Source: Durusdinium trenchii
Lineage: Eukaryota; Sar; Dinophyceae; Suessiales; Symbiodiniaceae
Direction: 5' to 3'
NCBI GenBank assembly: GCA_963970005.1
Contig: CAXAMN010021385.1
Coordinates: 970,785-1,034,784 of the forward strand
Length of the DNA: 64,000 nucleotides
In this document: positions 37,300 through 49,700 of the stretch, one piece after another
Position numbering within the stretch: position 1 is the first letter of the stretch
Layout: each line of letters starts with the position of its first letter
Translations under genes and position numbers: made by a program
Notes under the pieces: model-generated
What the model saw: the letters and a program-made list of their open reading frames with translations, nothing else
Databases searched by the model: none
What the model was told of the DNA's origin: nothing

Positions 37300-39240
37300 T
37301 TCTTTAATACAATGGTTATTTAATGCTTTTTCGGGATTAAGAAGCCCTCTTCCACGTAGCGCTACAAAGTTTGGATATGCAAAGGTTTCGGTTTGATGTG
37401 ATTCCGGCCGCGTATTTAGGGCGACTTAAGCGGTCGTACGAGAGAGCTTGTTATCGCGCCTTTCAATCTGGATTTATGTTTTATCGTGGTGAGTCTTTTT
37501 GATGTTGATATCCAATGACGATTCAAGGAATTCTAACCAAAATTTCCAACGTAATAGATTTATTCCATTACCATCGATCCTTGCGATTGTTTCTTCCTGA
37601 TTTAGCTAGTTGCCTTTCTTTGCTTACATGCCCAGTCGGGGCACCCGGATTTATCTTTCGATTTGTATTGGATCAGTGCAAGCACGTCCGCGACCTGTGT
37701 CATATCCATCAACATGGGTCATTGCAGGGCATGCATGGAGGCCTCCGGGTCATATTGGATATGAAGAAAATTTTTAATATAATGAATCGGAAATTTGTAT
37801 TACGATCATTCGACATCTATAGATTAGACCCTATTTTACTTGGTCTTATTAACTCATGGTCAATTCGACACAAATATTGTATTCTCTTTAAGGATCTCAT
37901 TGGTTACGCGGCAACCTGCGGCGGCATTAAACAAGGGTCCAAGGATATTCCGTTTTTGTGGGATCCTAACATGAATTCTATTCTGTTGGATCTGTAAGCC
38001 AGATATTCATCGCGATGGCTCCATGAACACATAGTGGTTTATGCAGACGACGTCCATCTATGACGGCATTGATGTTTGTATTTGCGTCCCAGGATTATGG
38101 CTAAAAGATCTATTTACCCGCCTAATATCATTGAATGAATCCCTGGCAAGAGCAGGGCATTGTGGCCAAGCCGCTCCGACAAATGATGTTCTTCAACGTG
38201 GTCGAAGAGCTTGTAATCCGGACAAGCTTCCATTCGTCTTAAACAAACGCGAATGATCAAGGCCCTGCAATCCAAACAAATGTAATTACTTCCGATGGGA
38301 GCATCAGGCCAAATCCCTGAAATCTTCTATCAACTCAGCGGATGTTGCAGCCATTGTCCAGAGGATTCAATAGGTAGGGAGTCAGGCGGAGCTCATCCAT
38401 CACTTCTTAGCCCTCATGTCCCTGCAAGAGGACAAGCTCCCTACGAATGCAGCGGCGGTGAGCCCCTTTCATTGCGGAGCGCGACCTCTCAGGAATTCTT
38501 CGATTTTCTATTGAAATTAGTAGGTAATGGGTTAGTTCAATTCATTATGATTCGTTTCCAGCAGTCGATCTTACAGCGGTCCCCATTGGCCCAAGCAGTG
38601 GCCTAACGCCTGAGGAGATGAGCAATTCTCTGCTCCAGATGTGCCTTGGCAATCCTGACAATGATTGCTTCTTCAATGCAATATCGATTGCAGAATTGGG
38701 TGCATGTTATATGAACCTGAATCTTGAATGGGACCAGCTTGGCGCCTAATTCTTGAGATCCTCCGCAAAGCACCTCAGATTCTTTGGAACAACTTTTGAC
38801 CAGATAACATAATCATCATAATTTCGGGGCATAACATGATGCTGCCGAATTTGCAGAATGGCTACGCCTTGACATAGCAACGTCACACCTTGGGGATTTG
38901 AATCAATCGCCTTGCTGGGAGGCACGATTCGAAGGTTCCATCGAAGAGAGGGAATTGATTTGAGGGTAAAAGATTGATCCGTGCATCTTGCAAGATTTAA
39001 TGAATGGTTGGCCTCGATAGGGACCCTATCAATATGATTTCATGAATCTTGTCACCAACGTGTGCCTCCAATTGAAAAAATTGCCAGATGTTGATCAAGG
39101 ATCGAAAGATGCCGTTCGTTGGAACCGATAATAGATTCGATTTGCATGCTTCACATATTGCATCGGTTAGATCATATTCTGGAAGGATATTGAATGGATT
39201 GCTAGAATCATGCAACGAGGTGAGAAATACCGCAATAAGC
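37300..39240 (+). mobile_element. decayed LINE-type retrotransposon: reverse transcriptase plus cysteine-protease-like tail
   Basis: One open piece (37515-37997) carries reverse-transcriptase blocks: GGLRVILDMKKIFNIMNRKF (the D...F region), LGLINSWSIRHKY and GGIKQGSKDIPFLW. After a stop, another frame gives VVYADDVHL with the catalytic YADD at 38040-38051. Downstream, in shifted frames, are LGNPDNDCFFNAI (about 38650-38690), HDAAEFAEWLRLDI (about 38830-38880) and VCLQLKKLPD (39060-39090). These match the spacing of the Cys box and the Q/H-D-A-x-E-F box of ubiquitin-specific-protease-like domains, a tail I associate with dinoflagellate LINEs. Several stops and frameshifts show it is dead. The endonuclease part was not found. 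Confidence 0.75.
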
Positions 39241-40650
39241 ACTACTAAGCCTGCATTCGACCAGCAGGCAATCGTTTCATATACAAGGAATATATCATTT
39301 AAATCAAGATATCAAATACGATTAATAAGTTTGTTTGCACAAGCCGCCTAAACATAGTATAACCAATTATTGGTCCAAAGCCCAACACGGACGAAAGATT
39401 TCTTTCCATCGGAAATAAATGAAATACAATATATTTATAATTAAATAATATTTAACGAAAAATTATAGATTTAGATCTAAATAATTTCAAAAAAATAAAT
39501 ATTGCTACGAATATTACGGATTGGGGTGCGATCGAGTAAAACTACGCTGATTTTTGAAGCAAAATATTCGAAATAATCGGATTATTTCTTACATTTTCGC
39601 CTTTTCATTTTTCGTCTTGGTTCCTCCATAATTGGTTTACGGCTTCCGTCGCGATCCGGGTCCCCCCCCAAATAATTAAATTATTTTACATATTTCGATT
39701 TTCAATTACCAGAAATAATGCAAATATTTTATATATTTTGCTTTCGTCTCGGGGCATATACTACTAAGCAATTCCGCTACGTTTGGACGCCGTCGGTCGC
39801 GGATTCGAATCCCGCATGATCCACCACAGACAACCTTAATTCACTTTAAATTTCTTCGTAGCGCCCGTCCTTGGGACCACATTTCTCATTTCGTTCCTAC
39901 GTGCTCTTTGAGCATTTCTTGGACGCGTGCGTCAGCGCTTTTCATTGTAAGGTTCGGACGCTCGCGCGAGGGAATAAGGCCTTACCATGATACTTTATGT
40001 TTAATAGCTATACGCGTGAGCGCATCGCAAATTTAACATTTATATTTGATGCTTTGATAGAATGCATTTGTGTGGCAAGATTGCATTGATAAAGCTTCAA
40101 TTTGTTTGATGCTTTGAAAGATTTTGCATTTGATTGGCAACACTGCATTGATCTATTTTCGCCTTGCATCTTTTGACATACATACACATATGTGCATTAT
40201 TCATTCTGGCTTGTTGTGATTGCGCCGATCATTTGTTCCATGTTCTGAAGGACCTTCTGCTCGAGTTGCCTTTTGCAACTTGAAAAAATTGGTCTTGGCA
40301 TTGTTGGCAAATACGAGACAGTTTGGTGTAAACAAACATTATTATTATCAGATTATACGGGATTTTTTGCAAGCATCATGGACATCGCACAATATTGTGT
40401 GTATATTGGAGACAATTTCTTATACAGAAATATTATGAAAGGAAAGAATTTTCTTTGCAAGCACGAATTGGGTTTTCTCAAAATTGATGGTGCCCTAATC
40501 AGCTCGACTTTCAATTCTTTACCATAGTAGTCCTGCTCCTGCAGCCATTTTGCCACTTGCGTGTGGCCCGGCAGAGGCGCAGCTGCTTCCGGGGATCCCA
40601 ATCTTGAAGTCATAAATAGCCGAAATAATTCTAGGCACGGGGCATATTCG
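39241..40650. other. AT-rich stretch without a recognised gene
   Basis: Low-complexity AT sequence with C-rich interruptions (CCCCCCCC at 39662) and the tRNA-like fragment. Short open frames only. Confidence 0.4.
39751..39826 (+). tRNA. tRNA-like fragment with encoded CCA, probably a pseudogene
   Basis: The T arm GCGGA-TTCGAAT-CCCGC (39799-39815) pairs at 4 of 5 positions. A putative acceptor stem GGGGCAT / ATGATCC pairs at 6 of 7 including one G-U, and the 3' end is A-CCA. The D and anticodon arms do not fold well, and no anticodon can be assigned. A functional tRNA is unlikely. Confidence 0.25.
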
Positions 40651-40661
40651 CGATATGAATT

Positions 40662-41417
40662 TTGCTTTCCAAAAATAAAAAAGTAATGCAAGCATTTTCG
40701 GCTTCATGGCGTGGAATATCGGAATTTTTTCTACCGATCGTTTGCACTGTTTGTTGTTTGCCTTCTTTGTTTTTACCGTGGGTTGTCCACGAGTCTTGCG
40801 GCCAGGTTCTATGGATTCTATGTTGTCTTTGGCTTGTGCATATGCGGTGCTTACGGGTGGCCGTGGCATCTGTCGCTTGCTGCGCGACCGCCTATATGAC
40901 ACATCGGCACGGACAACACCGGCTTGGTGCATCGAATCCGCATGCAGAGCATCTCGAGCCAGCAGATGAGATGCCAGACATTGCACACGAACCTGATGGC
41001 GACGACGCGGACTTCAATCCTTCAGAGCAGAATTTCAACGGGGGGATATCAGCAGACGCCCGGGCCGTGTTGCAGAGCATCGGTGAATCGATCCTCAACT
41101 TCGCTCAACAATCCATGTCTTGGAAAGCGGCCAATCACAACAGTTGGCATCCCTTCAACGCTTTGGGCTTTTTAGGAGCTCGGGCTGCATGGCAACGGAT
41201 CAGCCGGGAAAATTTGATAAAATGGTCAAGAGCAACTGCAGCAAAGCCCATATCTTTGTTTCCGGATCAGGGCCTCATTATGAAGGTTCTGCTGGACAGG
41301 ATCGACGAACTTTGGGTGGATGGCGGGCACTCGACACCAGTTCTGGCTCCCTGCAATGGGTGGCTGTCCGCGCTTTCTAGCAGTTCTGGCGCAACGCTCT
41401 GCGATCTGTGGCATTGA
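40662..41417 (+). CDS. 251-codon ORF in a GC-richer block inside the island, unidentified
   Basis: A single open frame with balanced base composition, unlike the sequence on both sides. It starts with a long hydrophobic, Cys-rich region (residues about 20-80), continues through an acidic segment (EPADEMPDIAHEPDGDDADF) and a helical part rich in Ala, Ser and Trp. An overlapping + frame (41320-41604) reads on for 94 codons and could be a continuation after an intron or a frameshift. No family recognised. It could be a captured gene fragment or part of a second mobile element. Confidence 0.35.
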   Translation: MLSKNKKVMQAFSASWRGISEFFLPIVCTVCCLPSLFLPWVVHESCGQVLWILCCLWLVHMRCLRVAVASVACCATAYMTHRHGQHRLGASNPHAEHLEPADEMPDIAHEPDGDDADFNPSEQNFNGGISADARAVLQSIGESILNFAQQSMSWKAANHNSWHPFNALGFLGARAAWQRISRENLIKWSRATAAKPISLFPDQGLIMKVLLDRIDELWVDGGHSTPVLAPCNGWLSALSSSSGATLCDLWH

Positions 41418-41604
41418 CCTGTGTCCTGCTCGCTATCCGCCGCTACAGGTAACAAGCAACTTGCAGAAAATGATCGATGAGATCTGCAGCAGAACCGGGC
41501 GGCAGCGAGTGCCGCTGGTGTGGCCGGTCACAGAGAATATATTCTGTTATTGCATGAATATCATTGATGCGAAGAATGGAAGCCAGACCCATGGTCCCTA
41601 TTGA

Positions 41605-42623
41605 CAGCTAAGAAGAAAAAAATAATCCGCGATTTATCGATTTGTCAATTTATTCATTTATTAATCTGTCGGAATCGAATTTTGAAGATTATGTTTTTCC
41701 GATATTGCAAATAATGGATCGATCCTAATATTAATGCAATTTAAAATATCTATATATTAAATTAATTTTACAATAATTTATATATATTAAATTATTTTTT
41801 CGATTTAAACGATATCAAAAATCATTCATATTTTATATTTAAGAATTTAATCATTCTTCACCAATATCGTGGTAATGCTTTTGCGATTTTATATTTTGTT
41901 TTCGTGCTATTTATATCGAAAAATCATTCCTAATCTGCAACCATTCTTGTCATCGCATCTAAATTCTTTCAATATTATGGCTTATTTCGCCAATCCTTTC
42001 GCAACAAAATCCATTCATCAAAAATTCCCAATCTTTCTCTAAATCTTCCTTTCACAAAAAAACATAATTTTATAACCTACCTACATTATCTCATAAAGAA
42101 TTAATCCTAATAATAATCGATATTTAAAGAATATACTATAATATATTTCAAAAAAAACAAATTTATAAAACAATATATAAAATATAAACATTCAATATTC
42201 AATATATTTTAACAATATATATCCAAATTGTAGACATTAAATATTTATATTTATCGAAATCGATAATCAATATACATGAATATAATTATATATAAAAACA
42301 TATCCTTACAAAAAAAAATATCCTCACATTAAAAATTATATATATATATAACAATTTCAATTTCACCATCAAATTGACAATAATATTAATATTTATTATA
42401 TTATAATAATTCGATACGTAATAAATATAATAACCATAAATTTGTTATATATATATCCATAAATATAATCCTATAATATAATTCGAATAACTATTAAATA
42501 TAAATCTAACATATATAGATTTAATATATAATTATTCATTTATTATAATTCATCTATATTGATAGATATATATATATATATGGATATATTTTATATTATA
42601 TTTATATATATCTTCAAGATATT
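41605..42623. other. extremely AT-rich right end of the island
   Basis: TA repeats and poly-A/T runs, almost no G or C between 42040 and 42620. No gene is seen. Confidence 0.7.
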
Positions 42624-43364
42624 TTATTTCGATATCCTTTCAATATCGGGTGATAAATCAATGGTTTGCCAGGATTCAAGGCTATCAATAGCGGTCTGTT
42701 TAAAGATCCTCACAACGGAATCTGTCATTGAAGCAGGGGCCCATTGCACTTCATCAAGTTTGTCCTGTCCGAAGCACGCCATAATTATTGTCAGCGCGTG
42801 CAGGTACAGGCCCTCTTGTGAAGGATGTTCAAGATCATCATCCAACAACGACATCTCTTTGGCTCTCTCATCCATCAAGCTGTGTGCCAATCCCCCAGGA
42901 GCAATCCAAACACCGAGCGATTTCTCAGCCAGCTTGTGAGCCAAACAAATATCACTTAAGGTTGTTGCAGACAAGCGCTCATAAGGATGTGCCATGTACA
43001 TGACTGGCAAAGCGCCAGTGGATCTCACCACCTCCACGAATTTGGTGAGCACTGGATTAAACTGCTCGCAAATCACCTGCAAGCGGCTCACACTTTTGTC
43101 CCGTGTCTTGTACTCCGGCAAGTCATCTTGCAGCACCACGATGTGCCAAGCACCTTCCAAAATGCGGCTTTTGGCTTGACCGGAACGCCAATGCCTGGCC
43201 AGCGTCGCTCCAGGGATGGTCTCGGCTTCCGCCTCGAATCCCCAGTTGCGGAACATGGAATCGATCCCTCCTGACCAGTAGGTCAAGGAATTTCCAATGA
43301 AAAGCAGCCGGACAGGACCGGCCAAATTCTTCAGGGGCAGCACCGCCATGGCAAAGAAAGTCAA
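42624..43364 (-). CDS. SGNH/GDSL-type hydrolase-like protein
   Basis: 246-codon open frame. The nucleophile block is FIGNSLT (Ser about residue 26), and a C-terminal D-x-x-H block DLEHPSQEGLYLHA holds the probable Asp177 and His180. Between them are an invariant-looking VVLQDD and VMYMAHP, as in SGNH esterases of the DUF4886 type. The likely reaction is hydrolysis of an ester on a carbohydrate or lipid; substrate unknown. The start may be Met1 or the Met at residue 6. The gene appears to be a single exon. Its last codons (ERISK and TAA) lie in the AT-rich island, so the coding end coincides with the composition boundary and the original C-terminus may have been changed. Confidence 0.7.
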   Translation of the reverse strand: MTFFAMAVLPLKNLAGPVRLLFIGNSLTYWSGGIDSMFRNWGFEAEAETIPGATLARHWRSGQAKSRILEGAWHIVVLQDDLPEYKTRDKSVSRLQVICEQFNPVLTKFVEVVRSTGALPVMYMAHPYERLSATTLSDICLAHKLAEKSLGVWIAPGGLAHSLMDERAKEMSLLDDDLEHPSQEGLYLHALTIIMACFGQDKLDEVQWAPASMTDSVVRIFKQTAIDSLESWQTIDLSPDIERISK

Positions 43365-43725
43365 CTAGGTCATGCTGCTGTCTGACTGACTGAATCAAAT
43401 GCCAACATCTCCATGGGTTGAGTTGCAATGACAATGGGTTGCTTCAATTGCTACGCAGTTGTCGTATCATCTGCCCAAATCTAACTCTCAGCCGGTCAAA
43501 AAGCATCATTGAACCACATCGAATGGCATTGAGACATTGAGGTCGGATTGTAGAGAGCTACAGCCCGGCTGCTCCTCCTCTGCCTTTACATCTCGACTCT
43601 CAAAAGATTGCCGGTCGCTGAACAATTTCACGCGATGGGGACCAATCCGACCGCTTATCTCACTCAAAGGTGTTGAGTCCTGACCTCTGAAGTTGGTGCA
43701 AATGCCGCAAACGCACAGCTTTTTC

Positions 43726-46700
43726 CTAAGACGTTGCAATCAAGGCATCTTCGTTGGCATCACTTGGATACAATCCATACTGGATTGCGAAACCAATGAC
43801 AAGAACCACCTCAGGGCGTTGTTGTGTGCCACAGCATTCAAACCAGTAAACCTCCACTGTTGACTTTGCAAGCTACCCTAGATGGCATCAAAACCATTCA
43901 CCCATCTCCGCTCGGCCCTTCAATTGGTTACTCATGGTTACTCAATGATCCGGAGAAAAGACCTAAAAATGATCAGCGTTCAATGTACCTTCTTGCCCAT
44001 CTACCTTCTTGCCCAATCAATTTGAAGCTGCTGCTGAGGCTCAGGATATGCAATCCCCAGGAATATGCCCAACGATCTGGTCATGCGCCAACCAGAGACT
44101 TTGCTGTGTAGCAGCGTGGCCAGAAGGATCACCTACATGCCATCAGTCGGCCGACTGGCACCCCATCCACTTGGGTCAGCTCAAAAGAAAGACTGCTTTT
44201 CCAATCATGTATAATGTCTAAATGATTAAACAAGCACATGCAAACACAAATAGGCTTGTCGATCCAAGTGCAGGTCCCATGCAGCGTCAAAACTGACACC
44301 GGATGCGACATCAATGCGCCGGTCATTACCAACGCCTCGAGAGATCCCAGAAGGATGAAAGCGCACGGAGTCATCATGAAAGGAGTGCGGCCACCATGCA
44401 AGATCGAAGACAGCAGCAGGATGGATCCATTCCTCAATGGCTCAAACTATTTGTTACCTTTACACCTATGAGATCCTATGAGTCTATGAACATAGATGAT
44501 CATAGAAGAAAAAAAGCGGAAACCAAGTCTTTCTGACCAAAAAGGACATGCCTCATTCAACTCTCACTGGCCCCGACCCGCAATTTTAATGTCAGGTATC
44601 CCAAAGAGCACATTGAACATTGGCCCAGCATAGATGCCAGTGATTGCAACCCGAAATTCACCTGCCTGCAAATGATCTTACGTCTGAGATGGCAAGTGAT
44701 GACAGCATTAATTGGTTTGCTTGGATCAGTTGGATCCTTCAAAGCAGAATGCTCCACCAGCACGTCCAGGTCAATTGATTCACAGACCACAACAACTGTT
44801 TTCTGAGGTTCCGGAAGGGAGACTTCTCACGACCAAGTCAGTGTTCAAGCTTGGTCCACATGTTCACACTTGTAAAGAAGGCTGTGCCCAAAAGAAGTCC
44901 GGTGACTTCTACGGCATCGTTCCTTCGGTGTTTTGCGTCTGGTGAATGCCGACTTCACGCACAACAGCGGCAGCGGCATTCGACCGTCTCAGCAGTATCG
45001 GACCTTGGCCAGGCCCAACAATCCAAAGACATTGTCCACACAATTGCCCCAGGCCAAGAGTGTAATGCCCATTGGCATCGGCTCTAAGCCTTACAGAAAA
45101 CCGAACGTCGGAAGGACGCCAAATCGAACACGTTGAAGTGATCTGTTTGCGTTTGTTCGCTTTGGCAGGTAGCCAATAGTGATGTCAGGTAGCAGAAGCT
45201 AGTAGTAAACATAAGCTAGTAGAGAGGATGCAGAAAGGCTCGGATATTTCTAGAATTATTCCCCTAAGCGTGGGAGAAGCTTCCTCCAAAAGCCCTTCGC
45301 GTGGTTGAACCAACTGCGAGATTCTGAGGAAAACTTTAGAAACTATCACTATAGTATTGAAGTCTGTTGTATGGGGTACCTCTTGGGGGATTTGGATGAT
45401 CATTCGGTACCTCTAGAAGTACGCTTCGAACAAACCTGTTGTGGGACCCTACAAGTCTCTGGCCCTGAGGCCTCAGGAAAGATCCCCAGTTCTGCATTTT
45501 TACTACAATATACTACAATAACCATAACCTATGGTGGTCTTACTCGGGCAAATTCAAACATACAGCTTGTTCATGTTTCAAGCTTCTCGAACCGACTGTT
45601 TTCCAATGGCTTCAAGCAGAGCAGGGCGACCTCACATGGGTCAATCATGGTAAACCTTGGTCAAATTTATTGGAAGCCTCATGGGATGTAGATGACTATC
45701 TATGGAATTCCTGGATATCTATGGTGAAGTTCCTGCGGCCCGTTCCATCGCAAGGCACCCATAATCGTTCCCACGAGCTGCATGGCACCCACGACTTCGT
45801 TGGCCAAAAGCGCCACCCACCTGAGGAGGAGACAAACAACTGCAAACAAACTCCGCTTGAGATGCCTCCTGAGAACCAGTCTACATATGTCTACATGAAT
45901 GAAACGTGCCGTGTGATACCTACCTCATATAACACATGTGCAAGATCTGATCCCAAAGGATGGCAAACGAGGGGGAGACACACACATAGACACTCACATC
46001 GCACATGCCGGATATTTGGCCAAGCTGCAGAAGCGAAGTAAGGAATGTGGCCCAGTTGAAACTCATCTGCGCCTCGGCTAAAAGCAACTTCAAATTTGAG
46101 ATGAAGCTTTCTGAGACCTTTCTGGAAACTGTCAATGCTTAGTTGGTTCCAGTACACATGTCAAACCATTGCAAACACATTAATCATCAAACTAGACCCG
46201 AAGACAAACCATGTGCAAGCACAGGTGCCACATAATGCTTGGGAGGAAGATTCCGGGATGTAGTCCAGGTAGCAAGCGATAGCGCGAGACCCACCAGCCA
46301 AAACAAAACCAAAGTCACTCGTGCCATCCTCGGCTTGGCTTGATGAATCACAGCAAAAGAAAGCAAGTAAAACAATGTGTGCCAGTACCCAAAAAACACC
46401 AATTTGTGAAGACAAACCGCAAAACACGCGAGTTCTATCTTCCTCTAAGTACCAAGATCCTTGCGGCCCTTGCAATCATTTCTCTGCTCTCAAGTTCCTC
46501 TCACAGATCACCTGCACAGCCAAGTCAAAGGCCCGAGGATCCACGGCGATTTCGAGTCTTCCACCTGACGCCAGGCGGTTCCGCGGTGGGAATCCACACT
46601 GTCTGACGTGGACTCATCCGCATTCTCGAGTTAATGCGGTCATCCTTTCTGGACTCTTAGATACTTCTGCTGCAAAAAACTTTGGACTTTTGCATTCTGA

Positions 46701-49700
46701 TGGCTTATGCTGAACCTGTCTTAATTACAGCAAAGGAGACCTTGCCTCAAAGGCTTGTGTGTACAAATTGCTCGTGGGTGACCCAGTGATGCCGAAGGGG
46801 ATGAAGAAACACATGCCTCAGCAACATTTAATGGGATTCAACAAAGACACAATAGAATGGAATGGGGCAATATGGACCACAGGGTTCGTTCTCTTCAACT
46901 GAAATCCCACGTGTCCGGTGCGTCTAGCTGCATTCACCAGACACGTGAACTGCAGGGGCGACAGCGACGCGTTCTCATACATCCCTTGAAGACCAAAAAG
47001 GGGTACCTGTTCACTTCTTGTCAAAGAAGTGATTATATAGTTTCAGACGTTCAAGACACACAGAATGCTAGCGGCACGCTCTTACTATTTGATTCATGGC
47101 TGCAAGATTCTGCAAGCACATATTTGTAAGACATCTTCCCTGATTCTCCCTGTGCCCCTCGGCTGCCCACCCATCGGCAGCAGGACATTCACCAAGTCAT
47201 CCCAGGTGGTGGTGGCCATGGTGAGCACCTGATCGACCGCACTGCACGACTACGTCGACGTCCAGCAGTCGCTTCACCAGTCATGTCATCTTGGATTTGA
47301 TGTCCAACCTGGAAAACATTCTTCCTCAGAAGGGGATTTCCAATCGGAAAAAAAAACATCTCCTTACGCTCCTTAAGCAAAACCAGGTCATTTGTGGGAG
47401 TGTGCGGGCTATCTTGCCAAGGTCACTGTCACTTCTCCACTGAAATCTCCCTGACCAGGTGCAAACTAGGCACAAGGAGCGGCCGCAGTGGGAGCGCCAA
47501 CGCGAAGCTCAGACGTTCGATTGCTCCGCCATCCTCCTCCCAACCTGGAAGAATTCCAGAAGCATTTCCAACTAACATGCCATTCACTTCCGTCGCTGTA
47601 TCATCTCTTCCCAGCAAACAATATCAACACCTCCTGTCCTATCAAAAAGAAAGAAAAGGTAACACAGAAACCTTTCACCAATTGCAGCGCCTCGTGTCAA
47701 CCACCCACGGTCTTTGTCAGGCTAATTACCTGATTTTGTGCGCGCTTGTTTTTTTTTCGCCGTAGATTCTGTGGATGGCCTCCCCGTTTTGCCGGTCACC
47801 TTCCGCGCAACTTCTAGCCCGATGGTTGCGTTGGCTTCTGTCCCCAGCAAGCGCTTTAGCTCATGTTGCCTTGCTGTCATACATCGCGGTGCGATGCGTT
47901 GGCCTCAAGGACACGGGACCGAGAGGGCCAAGCACCCGGCCAGCGGTGCATCATTGCGGGATCGCAATGGTTGGGTATGGCCCACGAGCGAGCCGACACG
48001 AGCGAGCCGACACTACGCCAGCCATGCGCTCAAACAAACGACCACAACCAAGCAACAAGCCAAGAGCGGCACGCCAGCATGACACCAAGCACAAAGCATC
48101 ACAGGTCAAGGAGTTTCTCTATCCGGTCTGGGTCCTACTAGTCAATGGGCACCGATCCAAATTGGGCGCCGAAGCTCATGCGCCTGATCCATCTTTACGG
48201 AGGACGTCTTGTTACGATTCTTCAGGAGTCATACCCTGGTCACACACCTCCACGTCTACAACGGCCTGCATGCAGCTTCAAGCGGTCCATCCAGCTGTCG
48301 GCCGCAAAGGATGGGGGCTCCGCCACAGGCTCACCAGCCAAGGCTGGGAATGACACCTCGAAGGCATTGGGATCACTCCAACATATTTCAGGTGTTCATT
48401 GCCGGCAAGCACAACACAGCAACTTGATTCGTAAACGATCGTAAACATAACAAAAGGATCATTAACGCTGACAAATGGATGCAAATGGTGCTGTCAGCAA
48501 TCTTCAGATCATTGGGCACGTTCGAACTGAACGCGTGATTCCACCATTTTCCATGTGGCTTATTTTGGCTTCAGCTCAACTCTTGAGCACAAACTCAATT
48601 CCACTATGTTCCACTTGTATTAAACCTACAGTAAAACACCTGCATTTTCCATGCCACCACCCTCTTCGCCGCGCGGCCGCCACCCGGCTGCCACGTCCCA
48701 CGAAGCTGCCAGGCCCTGAGCCCGCGCTGAAGGACGAGCCCCGCCGCGGCGCCGGAGCGCCGGTGACCGCGCTGGGTCCGACGGCCGCGTCCGCGGAAGC
48801 GCGGCGCGCTCGGCGGGACTCGCGGAGGCTGAGGAAAACATAGAGGACGTAGAACAAGTTCATGATGAGCGCCATGTACCTCATTTAGTATCATTGAGTT
48901 ATATCATATTTAACTGATGACATCTTGAATACTGAATCTCACGGATTGCATGTCACATCATCCTTGCATCTTTCAACCAGTGAGTGCAGTTGGGGTGCGG
49001 TTGTCGCTTGTGGTAGTTTGCTATGTCGTTTTAGAGGGTTCGGATGGTTTGGTCATCATTGACAACTTTTCACACGCCGGTAAAGCTTCTCTCAAAACAA
49101 GAAGCTAAGCAGCGGCTATTGTCAAAGGTTTAAGCAGGTGCCAGTGTGTCACATACCTCCTTGAGATTGATCGAAAACAAATCTCTAAGCTTCGTCACCC
49201 AGCGCCAACCCACTGGCCGTTTCGCCAAGCGGGATCTTGCCAATAACCTGACTTCCATATGTTCCGTGCGAGGTCGTGAGAACCGTGGGCATCGTCCTCT
49301 GCCACCTAAAGTGAGCCGTGGGCGCTCCGGCAGCATTTGCGCAACACAACGTTTTGTTATCGACTTGGTTATCGATCAGGCCTTCGTCGGGAAAAGGCGC
49401 ATTGTACGTACGAACTGACCACCTCTTTCAAGGCTCACGCATCAGTGCTGCACGCTTCGCAAGACTTCGCTTCGCAAGAAGGGTCATTGCTCGGAACCTA
49501 ACAAGCTTGGCTGCTGGCGCAGGGTGCTTCAGCATGCTGAAAAGCAAAGGAGAGAGCGTTGTACAGTCTGCCCGCAGCACAAGCAGCTTGCCCGCGGCCA
49601 AACAGCCCGATGGTTTCGTTGTGCGCAGTGCGTCACACAGCTTGCCGGTCACCGCCAGTCCAATAGCTTCGTTGCCAGCACGCAGCGTTGCCGAACATCT

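Larger units (their letters stand above)
26369..42640. other. AT-rich island between convergent gene blocks
   Basis: Base composition changes abruptly. The last hydrolase codon ends at 26368 and AT-rich sequence with AT microsatellite (26393-26411) begins at once; at the right end it stops at about 42640, within the last codons of the SGNH hydrolase gene. Long stretches are poly-A/T and TA-rich (26369-27300, 33290-33700, 41640-42620). No intact family gene was recognised; contents are the repeats, decayed LINE and fragments listed separately. No dinoflagellate mitochondrial cox1, cob, cox3 or rRNA signature was noticed. A 10-N gap lies at 34322-34331. Confidence 0.85.

Noticed and set aside
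40519..40986. 155-codon - frame opposite the island ORF
   Set aside because: It overlaps the longer 251-codon + frame and runs out into AT-rich sequence; composition is less protein-like.
26369..42640. Mitochondrial or plastid insertion
   Set aside because: No cox1, cob, cox3, rRNA or plastid minicircle gene was recognised, and a nu-type LINE is embedded. Not excluded for the repeat units alone.
47775..48353. 192-codon + frame
   Set aside because: It is antisense to better-supported - strand loop exons of the exchanger (for example 48266-48375).
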